A DNA stretch of 64,000 nt from Vreelandella nanhaiensis. GTDB lineage: Bacteria; Pseudomonadota; Gammaproteobacteria; Pseudomonadales; Halomonadaceae. Position 1 is the first letter of the stretch. The number at the start of each line of letters is the position of its first letter. This document shows positions 27,624 to 34,952 of this stretch, piece by piece. The DNA lies in the NCBI RefSeq assembly GCF_003990185.1, contig NZ_RZHF01000010.1:1-64000 (forward strand). Reading direction: 5' to 3'. A model generated the notes under the pieces. It ran no database searches. It saw only the letters and a list, made by a program, of their open reading frames with translations, and was not told the origin of the DNA. Both the position numbers and the translations under genes were made by a program.

Positions 27624-29182
27624 CAGTCCACCTCCCGAGCCATATCACGAGCGAAATCCATGCCGGATAGACCCATGGCATGAAGATTTCGCAACGTGGC
27701 GCGGTTGATCTTGTCAACCTGGCTCATTATGTTTTCCTGAGTCTCAGCCATAAGGTTAATTTGCTGAGCCTTCTGGGAGGTCATGACAACTAGCTCATTC
27801 TGGGCCTCGCGGAATTCGCGCAAGATCTCACCCGGCAAGGATGATGTCATCGATGTCTTAGCCGTTGCCTGGACGGCATAGCGAATGTACTCAATGGAGA
27901 TCATGTAAGACAGAATGGTCGAGTTACCAACTACTAGGTCGTAGGCAAGGTCCGGGTAGGTCGCTGCAACATTAACTGCTTGATAGAGCGGGAAGGGCGC
28001 TGCAGCAATAATGGCCTTTTGAGAAGCGGTCAGCGGGGTGCCACTGGCAACGTTCTTAACCGCACCTTCCAATTCCATAATCACCGTGGTCAAAAAGCCG
28101 TGGCCTAGTGATATATCCTCAACCTTTGCTTTGTTCGGGTTCCAACAGTCTCTCAGATCACTGTTGCTACAAGTATAAATCTCGGCGGCCTGGCCTGAGG
28201 CGCCTGACCATACCTTGTCCTCGCAAAAGCTGTTCACGAAGTCAGCGTATTCAATGACGGTCGGCGAGGCTTTATCACTTCCGCACAGGAATATGTCCAG
28301 CATCGCATCGGCAGTTTCGATGGTTGGCGAAAAGGTGTTCGAGTCGCCACTACCCCCTTTGTTGCGAACCTCAGTACCAATCCAACTCATCAATAGCTCG
28401 GCAAATATCTTGTTCTCTGCCCCCATGTTGTTGCTGCCATCTCGCCCAGGGGCAATACCTGCTTCTTGAAGGCCTAGCCATGTGCGGTTGCCATCAAGCT
28501 CTAAGGCCAGTGCGCGATCCCCGGGATTGTTGCTGAGGTGGTCTCGCACTTCGCGGCCCGAATCCGATTTGCTATCACAAGTGTCCTGCTGGGCTGCCAG
28601 CCAGTCACTTTCCACGCCCTCAAACATCCCTACCGAACTACACCATAGATTCCCTAATTCGCCGGAGTAGTCAGGGAACCCCTCAACCAGTGCGGTAGCA
28701 GCCTCACAGCTGTCCTGGGATAGTTTCGCCGCCGCCTGTGCCATGCGTTGTGCGAACTCAAGCACATCCCCACAAATAGGGCAGAGCTGTTTGAGCGCGA
28801 GCTGGAAGGAGAGGGCTACAACCCCTTGGGCGATTTGCTCCAACATCTGCTGGATCTGCTCACTGTCGATATAGGAGAAGCCACCAAAATGCGCGTCGAT
28901 GCCATTGCAGCCTACGTCTAGCCGCGGCGGGTCCATGTTGACTAGCGAGTAGCGGTTCTGAGAAAACCGCATGGTCAACCCCCCGGCCGTGTATCCATGC
29001 CGTGTCCTGGTCTCAAACGACGCCGCGCTGTTTGAGCTACTGAAGCCGCCTCCGGCACTGGATAGCCGGTCAAACGCATTTTCGAGTGCGTTGGCTTCAG
29101 CCAGGCTTGTGGTAGCCGTTATCGACATTCCGCTGATCACGGCTGTTGCCACCATGGTTACCAATTTGTTTCTGGAGAACAT
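27623..29182 (-). CDS. traH: F-type conjugation protein TraH
   Basis: 519 residues with signal peptide. TraH is a periplasmic F-pilus assembly protein. Seen: Leu-Asp-Val-Gly-Cys-Asn-Gly-Ile-Asp-Ala-His-Phe-Gly-Gly-Phe-Ser-Tyr-Ile, ALKQLCPICGDVLEFAQRMA with CPIC, Ser-Cys-Glu-Ala-Ala and Trp-Cys-Ser-Ser, and a C-terminal coiled coil; all standard TraH marks. It is joined to traF by TAATG and to traG by ATGA. Confidence 0.92.
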   Translation of the reverse strand: MFSRNKLVTMVATAVISGMSITATTSLAEANALENAFDRLSSAGGGFSSSNSAASFETRTRHGYTAGGLTMRFSQNRYSLVNMDPPRLDVGCNGIDAHFGGFSYIDSEQIQQMLEQIAQGVVALSFQLALKQLCPICGDVLEFAQRMAQAAAKLSQDSCEAATALVEGFPDYSGELGNLWCSSVGMFEGVESDWLAAQQDTCDSKSDSGREVRDHLSNNPGDRALALELDGNRTWLGLQEAGIAPGRDGSNNMGAENKIFAELLMSWIGTEVRNKGGSGDSNTFSPTIETADAMLDIFLCGSDKASPTVIEYADFVNSFCEDKVWSGASGQAAEIYTCSNSDLRDCWNPNKAKVEDISLGHGFLTTVIMELEGAVKNVASGTPLTASQKAIIAAAPFPLYQAVNVAATYPDLAYDLVVGNSTILSYMISIEYIRYAVQATAKTSMTSSLPGEILREFREAQNELVVMTSQKAQQINLMAETQENIMSQVDKINRATLRNLHAMGLSGMDFARDMAREVD

Positions 29183-30201
29183 TACTCAACTCCTTGGGGA
29201 ATGCCGGCGCCGAGGCCACCGGATGACCGTTCCAGCATGTCGGGGACGCTGAAATCAACGGGAGGACTCGTGCCATCACCAACCGCCTCGAGGCCCTTTT
29301 CTGCTGCTCGTTGGATAGCACCAAAGAAGACCTCAATCCTCGAGGTAATCCGCTGCGCTGCTTCAACACCACTGGAGACGCGGAACCAAAGATCATCCTG
29401 TGGCAGGTAAAGCCAGAGGTCCGGTACCGCTTCGACGGCAAGGTGGCCAGCAGCCTCTACTGAGCGTCCTGTGGTATCGCAGCTGTTCGAGAACTCTGGC
29501 ATGCACCCCCCATCAAGTGGGGCGTTGTAAATGGTGAGCCCAGTACGTCGTTCGAGCTGCCTCATAACTGGTTGCATGTCATGACAGAATTGGCAGCTAG
29601 ACCGGGTAAACCAGACGAGAAACCCATTCTGGTCATCTATCTCTTCCATGACCGCGTTGCGCTTGCCATCGCGTGCTCGTGACGCTGCACGAAGCCCAAA
29701 GGAGGAGACGGGGCTATGTACGAGGGGGTTGAGGTCCTGGTTTTGGATCTGATTCCACTCCCACATCCTCGACATTGTGATGGCTTGGTCGACGGCCCAT
29801 CGCATATACCGCTGAAAGGCCTCGACTGTCTCTGGATTGTTGGGGTTCATCACAGACTGGTTAAGCAGCATGTCGCGCTGCTTGGCTTGAAACTCGAAGC
29901 TCCCCTCTGGGTCGACAAAACCACAAGAGGGCTCCCACTGTTCTGGGTCCGTACAATCCAGCTCCTCTTCAGACGCCTTGGCCATCGGTATCTCGACTGG
30001 GGGCTCTTCGGGCTCTTCTTCCTCATCATCATCTAAGTGCCCCCAGAACCAACCGCATTCGCGAGCATTATTGCTATCAAGACAGGCTTGCCCTCGGTCC
30101 CCACCAGGCTGGGCTATAGCGGTCCAACTCAGCGTTAGCAAAAGCGCCAGCATTAGCTGCAGAAATGGCGCCGGCAAAGGGCCAGCGGTCATGTGTTTCA
30201 T
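29182..30201 (-). CDS. traF: F-type conjugation protein TraF (thioredoxin-like)
   Basis: 339 residues. TraF is a periplasmic thioredoxin-fold assembly factor. The start at 30201 (MKHMTAGPLPAPFLQLMLAL) gives a good signal peptide and overlaps the upstream stop by ATGA, so it is preferred over 30315. Seen: CGWFWGHLDDDEEEEPEEPP acidic linker, and C-terminal WFTRSSCQFCHDMQPVMRQL with a Cys-x-x-Cys active site, which some TraF proteins lack. A disulfide role in folding TraU, TraN and TraH, all Cys-rich, is reasonable inference. Confidence 0.88.
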   Translation of the reverse strand: MKHMTAGPLPAPFLQLMLALLLTLSWTAIAQPGGDRGQACLDSNNARECGWFWGHLDDDEEEEPEEPPVEIPMAKASEEELDCTDPEQWEPSCGFVDPEGSFEFQAKQRDMLLNQSVMNPNNPETVEAFQRYMRWAVDQAITMSRMWEWNQIQNQDLNPLVHSPVSSFGLRAASRARDGKRNAVMEEIDDQNGFLVWFTRSSCQFCHDMQPVMRQLERRTGLTIYNAPLDGGCMPEFSNSCDTTGRSVEAAGHLAVEAVPDLWLYLPQDDLWFRVSSGVEAAQRITSRIEVFFGAIQRAAEKGLEAVGDGTSPPVDFSVPDMLERSSGGLGAGIPQGVE

Positions 30202-30677
30202 AGCACAAGGCTCCGTATCAATATCGCGGCAATGGCCCAGGCCAACAGCACGGGCCAAAATTCTGAAGTGCCGCCATCCCACAGCTTCAGGGAATGGCGT
30301 TTGGCGGGGTGCCACACAGGCACTCCCAAAGGGGTGCCAGCATCTCCAATGACGTGAGAGAGCCCACCAACCGAGAAACCAAAGAGAAGGGCGGCAAGCA
30401 ATGGCGCATCAGGTAGCCAAACGGCTGATGCCACTGCCAGCCCTAGCCAAGGGAGCAACCAGTGGGTCACAGTCCTATGGGGTATGAGCGTGGCTGGACC
30501 AATGCGGATCTCCAGCCAGTCAGGTGCCGTTGATCCAGGCAGCGCCATCGCCGCCACTGCCAGCGCAGACATCCCACCATAAAAGGGGGTCATAATCGCA
30601 CCAGCCGATGCGCCAAGCGCCAGGCCGAATAATCGATGAGCGTTCCCGGTCAAGCTGCCTCCAAATACCTGTGTCAT
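30198..30677 (-). CDS. Membrane-bound metal-dependent hydrolase (YdjM/DUF457-like)
   Basis: 159 residues with several membrane segments. His/Asp motifs of the DUF457 family are present: GSTAPDWLEIR, IPHRTVTHWL, GGLSHVIGDAG and VPVWHPAKRH, giving His, Asp and His metal ligands. E. coli YdjM is LexA-regulated; no LexA box is seen here. It begins ten bases after the ERF terminator with no clear ribosome site, and couples to traF by ATGA. Why an element carries it is unknown. Confidence 0.75.
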   Translation of the reverse strand: MTQVFGGSLTGNAHRLFGLALGASAGAIMTPFYGGMSALAVAAMALPGSTAPDWLEIRIGPATLIPHRTVTHWLLPWLGLAVASAVWLPDAPLLAALLFGFSVGGLSHVIGDAGTPLGVPVWHPAKRHSLKLWDGGTSEFWPVLLAWAIAAILIRSLVL

Positions 30678-30684
30678 GCACGCG

Positions 30685-30717
30685 AAAAAGCCCCAACACC
30701 ACAAAGGGATGGGGCTA
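30685..30717 (-). terminator. Terminator after the ERF gene
   Basis: On the minus strand AGCCCCA, loop, TGGGGCT then T5. It separates the ERF unit from the hydrolase-traF operon. Confidence 0.85.
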
Positions 30718-30724
30718 TGGAAGG

Positions 30725-31378
30725 TTAAGCATGTTGGGATTGCTGTCGCTGGATAATTCGGCGTCGCTGTGCGATCGCTCCCTTGAGCCGAGCTGACAGG
30801 TGTGCATCCAGTTGAGCGCTATTGACCCAGCGTTCGGCCGAAACCAATCGCTCAACATCTGAGTTTTCAATCTCCGCTAGAATCGCTTCGGGCGATGCCA
30901 AACGGTGACCGTTCGATACCCGCTGCTCTGATGGCTCAGGCTCTCCTTGGGAGAGAAGCACTGAGGATTCCACAGCGGCGTTATTGGCAGCATTTCCATC
31001 ATCGTCCGGGCCTTGAGCAAGGCCTAGAAGAGCCATCAACCCATAGCGACGTGCATACGTCTGGGCTGACGCCACACCATGGCTATCAAGGGTCTCAACG
31101 GGCATCTCACAGTAAGAGCCAATGTACTCCCCAGAAGGGCCATGAATGAGCATGGTCTCCATCACCACAGCCCCCACTGTTCCGGGCACAGGTGCCTGAA
31201 CCAGTGCAATTTCAAACTTATTCAAGACTGCACGAATGCTGCCGATTATAATTGCGAGGCTTGCATAGCGGTTGTCGTACATCGGATTCGTAGAATCCGG
31301 TGCGATCAGACCACCAAGCTCAGCCTGCACTGAAGCCAGGGCTTTGCCGATTCTGGCGATCGAGTCACTGCGATTCAT
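30725..31378 (-). CDS. ERF-family single-strand annealing protein
   Basis: 217 residues. ERF proteins anneal complementary single strands, as in phage recombination. Start 31378 is set by GAGAGGAG about seven bases upstream. Seen: family opening NRSDSIARIGKALASVQAEL, then Tyr-Ala-Ser-Leu-Ala-Ile-Ile-Ile, and GVASAQTYARRYGLMALLGL with Asp-Asp-Asp-Gly-Asn-Ala-Ala, the conserved ERF core. The C-terminal third is charged and probably the loader-binding tail. Its leader shares a structured element with two other genes here. A single-gene unit with its own terminator. Confidence 0.88.
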   Translation of the reverse strand: MNRSDSIARIGKALASVQAELGGLIAPDSTNPMYDNRYASLAIIIGSIRAVLNKFEIALVQAPVPGTVGAVVMETMLIHGPSGEYIGSYCEMPVETLDSHGVASAQTYARRYGLMALLGLAQGPDDDGNAANNAAVESSVLLSQGEPEPSEQRVSNGHRLASPEAILAEIENSDVERLVSAERWVNSAQLDAHLSARLKGAIAQRRRIIQRQQSQHA

Positions 31379-31430
31379 AACGTGCTCTCCTCTCATCCCC
31401 CAGGTATCGGGGTCTCATGAGAGGTAGGGG
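31379..31430 (-). promoter_or_regulatory. Shared leader motif, copy 1 (ERF)
   Basis: Order 5' to 3' on the minus strand: CCCCTACCTCTCAT, GAGACC, hairpin CCCC...GGGG, GATGAGAGGAG, then the start codon. CCTCTCAT pairs perfectly with ATGAGAGG, which includes the ribosome site, so it could hide it. Confidence 0.75.
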
Positions 31431-31556
31431 CGCTACTGACAGACAAACGGGAGGTGGTATTGAGATTACCGAGAGGAGTGGCAACCCCGCGGAAGTGACA
31501 CGATCCAGCGGATAGATCAAACAAACGTTTAATTTAAAAGAAAGTAGGGAGAAGTG

Positions 31557-31787
31557 ATGCACCACGCAAGGGAACTAGAATCATTCCCTAGGCCCCATAT
31601 AACCTTGGTCTCAGAACGAATAACAGATAATAAAAGCAAGGCTGGTTATGGAATGACAGATAGGGCGGTAACTTTGGACTCTGTGCTCAGAGCCTTGAGC
31701 ACAGAATCACCGCCCGGAGGCATGCTATCCACGCTAAAAAGCGCCAATGCCACAGGAATGCGCTTCAAGCGAGGTAGAGTGAAATGA
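31557..31787 (+). CDS. Small protein, doubtful
   Basis: 76 residues, MHHARELESFPRPHITLVSE onward, basic at the C-terminus. GGGAG lies about five bases before the start. It sits alone on the plus strand between two minus-strand units. No family recognised; codon use looks ordinary. Could be chance. Confidence 0.4.
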   Translation: MHHARELESFPRPHITLVSERITDNKSKAGYGMTDRAVTLDSVLRALSTESPPGGMLSTLKSANATGMRFKRGRVK

Positions 31788-31876
31788 CCTAAGTGATCAG
31801 TAGCTGCTTGACCCAAACAGATTCAGCGAATATATAAAAATGCATCCTTCCTCCCGAATCCCATCATGCTGAAAAT

Positions 31877-31912
31877 GAAAAAACCCTCCTGATAATGGAT
31901 GTCAGAAGGGTT
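31877..31912 (-). terminator. Terminator after the toprim gene
   Basis: AACCCTTCTGA and TCAGGAGGGTT pair over 11 positions (one G-T), followed by a T-run on the minus strand. Confidence 0.85.
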
Positions 31913-31928
31913 TGAAGGGTTTGAAGGG

Positions 31929-33020
31929 TTAAGCAGCTTTGCTCTTCCGGGGAAATCCCGTGAGCCCACTACTGGTGTACACATCAGCCCAATCAACGCT
32001 CACATCAGTTGAGCTGGGTGCATCAGGGATCTTTATCGAAGCTCGAATCCCTTTCTCTAAAAGCCGAGCCTGGAGCACTTCCGCTGCGTCCTGACCAGCC
32101 TTACGTCCTTTCCTGTCGGGTAGGTCACGATCAGCCCAAATAACCACTTCCGTGACACCCTCAGGCGGCTCGAACGACCTCATTAGGGAAGCTGACAGTA
32201 CCGGCCAGACAGGCATTCCCGTAGCAGCCCGAATAGCTAGCGAGGTCTCAATGCCCTCAGCCACACCGATAACGCCGGCTGTAGCTGTGCCTAGTCGAAT
32301 AGCACCACCGTGGACATCACCATTCTTCACCACAGGGAACAGCTTTTTAGCCTTGCTCACAGGCGCCTTCTCAACCACACCATTTTCTGTGCGGTTGAGA
32401 TACGTCCTATGCATCGTGACAGGCTTTCCAGCCGCATCCCTGACAATGGTTATCAGTGCAGGGTAGTAGCTAACCACTTTGCCTTTCTCGATGTAGGCCA
32501 TCCTAGGGTGGAGGCGTGCCTCCGTCTCGAGAACGCTAAGCATCGGCTTTACAGGCAATCCGCGGAACTGCAAGTAGCTCGCCAGCATGAAGCGACCTTC
32601 GCCCCTTCCCAGGGGTAGAGCTTCTTCCCAGCGCTTGCGCAGCGTTGGCCGTATGTCCTGCTTTTCCTCAACCGTCCGTGGGGGCGGCCGAGATACTGTA
32701 GGCGCTAGCGGCTCAACGGATTGTTCACCGAGAGCCCCCATGACCTGTTCCAGTATTTCGGGAAGAGACCAGCCTTTCAGCTCTTTGAGCAGGCTAAAAC
32801 CATCCCAGTTACCGCAAGTGCAAATGGCCGTACCGCGTTGCTTGAAACCGCGATCGAGACGGAAATCTTCCTTACCACCATGTATCGGGCAATCGATGTG
32901 ATGTCCCGGGTGGGCAAGTGCATGCTCCAGCTCGGGGCACAGTGCCTGAAAGACAGTATCCCATTGACCTTCCGCAATACGCTTCACATCAGCAATTTCG
33001 TACTTGTTACTATTCCTCAT
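31929..33020 (-). CDS. Toprim primase-like protein with zinc ribbon
   Basis: 363 residues. The N-terminus has a CHC2-type ribbon (HHIDCPIHGGKEDFRLD then ICTCGNWDGF), as in phage and plasmid primases. The C-terminal half is a toprim domain: GVAEGIETSLAIRAATGMPV, then VVIWADRDLPDRKG with the acidic residues. No helicase part follows, so a stand-alone primase-like protein is likely, probably priming the transferred strand or element replication. GAGAGAGGAG before the ATG at 33020 fixes the start. Confidence 0.82.
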   Translation of the reverse strand: MRNSNKYEIADVKRIAEGQWDTVFQALCPELEHALAHPGHHIDCPIHGGKEDFRLDRGFKQRGTAICTCGNWDGFSLLKELKGWSLPEILEQVMGALGEQSVEPLAPTVSRPPPRTVEEKQDIRPTLRKRWEEALPLGRGEGRFMLASYLQFRGLPVKPMLSVLETEARLHPRMAYIEKGKVVSYYPALITIVRDAAGKPVTMHRTYLNRTENGVVEKAPVSKAKKLFPVVKNGDVHGGAIRLGTATAGVIGVAEGIETSLAIRAATGMPVWPVLSASLMRSFEPPEGVTEVVIWADRDLPDRKGRKAGQDAAEVLQARLLEKGIRASIKIPDAPSSTDVSVDWADVYTSSGLTGFPRKSKAA

Positions 33021-33101
33021 GATCTGCTCCTCTCTCATTTCCGGTCACCCGGATCTCACAAGTAGATAGGGCGACCAGTGACGGCTATGGAGAGGTAGGG
33101 G
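33021..33101 (-). promoter_or_regulatory. Shared leader motif, copy 2 (toprim)
   Basis: Same layout as the ERF leader: CCCTATCTACTT (33061-33071), GAGATC, hairpin TCCGG-GTGA-CCGGA, ATGAGAGAGGAG, then ATG. A second box CCCCTACCTCTCC lies further upstream at 33090-33101. The hairpin sequence differs from copy 1 while its shape is kept. Confidence 0.75.
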
Positions 33102-33166
33102 AGACACTGCCACCAAATATAAATGTTCCGCATGCGAAACAATGGCAGTTAGTAGTCTTAAACAGA

Positions 33167-33201
33167 GAAAAGCCCCACTCCAATTAATCGGAGTGGGGCT
33201 T
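33167..33201 (-). terminator. Terminator after the methyltransferase gene
   Basis: AAGCCCCACTCC, loop, GGAGTGGGGCTT then TTTT on the minus strand. Confidence 0.9.
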
Positions 33202-33229
33202 GAAGGATGCCTAGTAGTTCAGTGTGTGG

Positions 33230-34630
33230 CTAAGCCGCGGAATGCGTCTTGTGCCACTTCTGTTGCCAGGCATATTTGTCCTGCTCACCAATACTATGCA
33301 AGCAGTTGCCAATGAGGCGGCCCACTGCGCGAAATGCACAATGAACCACTCCTTGGCCCAGTAGTTCGTGGCTGACAGTCTCAGACAGCCCTTGAACAAG
33401 CATCTCAGGGACAGTTTTGACTCGGGCATGCTCTGCCTTGGTCAATAGTCGCGACTGGTCAGAATCGTCTGGGTGTCGGAGAAACGGCTCAGTTGAGCGC
33501 GCCTTCGAGTAACCACGCCCTATGGTGCCGAGGCTTCCCTCTGAACCATCGAGCAGCTGACGACGAAAGCCCTTACCCGCGGCCAGATCCCTGGCTTCCT
33601 TGTCGGCAAGGTAGCTGTAAGGCTTGAAGCGATCCTGGACTGCCTGAAACGGCTCCAATACCTCAGCGATTAATGTTTCACGCTGACGTACAGGCTCCAG
33701 TGCTTCGAGATCGACCTCAATGCCTTTACTCACTGCGAGCATGCAAAGCCGATTGCGCCGCTCCAGTGACCCCATCGCGTACCCATCCAGAATGGTCTCA
33801 TGCACGTCATAACCAATGCTCGACAACACGCTGCGAATGACCGTCATGCTGGCGGTCGTCTGGTACTGCGGGACATTCTCCAGTAGCACCATAGCAGGGC
33901 GCAAAGTCTGGATTGTATTCATGAAAGCGATGAAGAGACTACCTGCTGTCTCATGCGCTTCTGCCCGATCCAGCTTGTTCTTCGCACGTCCTGACAGGCT
34001 AGCCCCGGTACACGGCAAACCCGCGCAAAGGAGGTGAATGAACGGCAGCTTGTGCCACTCCACTTCCTCCATCGGGCCTTGGATCGCAATGCTATCCTCG
34101 TCCCACACAGGATTGTTCGCCAATGATGCCTCCAGATAAGCACCTTCCAGCTCATTAGCGAAGGCTAGGCGCGAGGGCATTCCGACATCAACAAGGCCAG
34201 TATGTATCGCGTGATCAAGCACTCCAGCACCGTGTGCAATCGAACCAATTTCAAGCGGCTCACCCTTGGTCAGGGACTGCAGTAGCCGACCCATACGATC
34301 AGATTCAGCAAGATCATGGTGATGAATCGTGATGTCGACACGATTCCCCCTGACGACGACACGCACCCTCTCTACCTTGCCCAACGCTTGCGCCAGCTCA
34401 GCTGCCGTAATGTCTATGACTGGCAACTCGACCTCACCACGCTTTCTGCGCGACACCTTGTAAGCACCATCTTCTGTAAATTGCAGGGTCAGGCTCTTAC
34501 GGCCGGCAACGAGGTTGAAGCGCTGCCCTGGTGTGATCCCAGTACGCGCCAGCCGATTACCTTCTAGCCACAGACGCTGCTTACCACGGTGCTCACCAAT
34601 CTTGGTATAAATCACAGTGCTCTTGCCCAT
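33230..34630 (-). CDS. C5-cytosine DNA methyltransferase with N-terminal extension
   Basis: 466 residues. Transfers methyl from AdoMet to C5 of cytosine. Seen: GLPCTGASLSGRAKNKLDRA with the catalytic Pro-Cys, LLENVPQYQ (Glu-Asn-Val) and SLERRNRLCMLAVSKG (Gln/Arg-x-Arg-like). Residues 1-110 are extra (GNRLARTGITPGQRFNLVAG), which looks like an AbrB/SpoVT-type or other DNA-binding domain. No restriction endonuclease is adjacent, so it is an orphan, likely shielding the element from host restriction. The start at 34630 follows GAGAGAGGAG; an in-frame TTG sits two codons earlier. Confidence 0.88.
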   Translation of the reverse strand: MGKSTVIYTKIGEHRGKQRLWLEGNRLARTGITPGQRFNLVAGRKSLTLQFTEDGAYKVSRRKRGEVELPVIDITAAELAQALGKVERVRVVVRGNRVDITIHHHDLAESDRMGRLLQSLTKGEPLEIGSIAHGAGVLDHAIHTGLVDVGMPSRLAFANELEGAYLEASLANNPVWDEDSIAIQGPMEEVEWHKLPFIHLLCAGLPCTGASLSGRAKNKLDRAEAHETAGSLFIAFMNTIQTLRPAMVLLENVPQYQTTASMTVIRSVLSSIGYDVHETILDGYAMGSLERRNRLCMLAVSKGIEVDLEALEPVRQRETLIAEVLEPFQAVQDRFKPYSYLADKEARDLAAGKGFRRQLLDGSEGSLGTIGRGYSKARSTEPFLRHPDDSDQSRLLTKAEHARVKTVPEMLVQGLSETVSHELLGQGVVHCAFRAVGRLIGNCLHSIGEQDKYAWQQKWHKTHSAA

Positions 34631-34684
34631 GATCAATCTCCTCTCTCATTCCTGCGGAATACAGGTCTCGAAAGGAGGTAGGGG
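34631..34684 (-). promoter_or_regulatory. Shared leader motif, copy 3 (methyltransferase)
   Basis: CCCCTACCTCC, GAGACC, hairpin ATTCC-GCA-GGAAT, GAGAGAGGAG, then ATG. Spacing from box to start is 54, matching 52 in the ERF copy and 51 for the inner box of the toprim copy. Confidence 0.75.
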
Positions 34685-34707
34685 ACCAGGTGACCCAAAA
34701 CTGGGCC

Positions 34708-34892
34708 GGTGGGAATACTGCACACAAAGAAAACTGGCGCCTGGTATCAGGCCCAGGGCAAGAGGGGGGGATGTTGCACAGATAGTCCTGATGCCTTGCC
34801 ATTGTCATCAACGCACTAAGGGGGACACTGCATAGATAACCCTAGAAATCCGCTTACCGGATGTCCGTGAAAGAGGGGGGATGTTGCACAGC
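34708..34892 (-). repeat. Four ~56-bp-spaced boxes upstream of the methyltransferase
   Basis: Minus-strand forms: TGTGCAACATCCCCCC (34872 and 34761), ATGCAGTGTCCCCC (34817), TGTGCAGTATTCCCACC (34708). TGCAC/TGCAT cores lie at 34719, 34775, 34829 and 34885, 54 to 56 bp apart, about five helical turns. The downstream half looks like the start of the shared leader. Confidence 0.6.
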
Positions 34893-34915
34893 AGTGATCG
34901 GTTCAGCCTGAATGT

Positions 34916-34942
34916 GAAAGACCCTTCACAAGTAAAGGGTCT
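34916..34942 (-). terminator. Terminator after the recombinase-like gene
   Basis: AGACCCTT, loop, AAGGGTCT then TTTC on the minus strand. Confidence 0.8.
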
Positions 34943-34952
34943 GTTGAATGTA

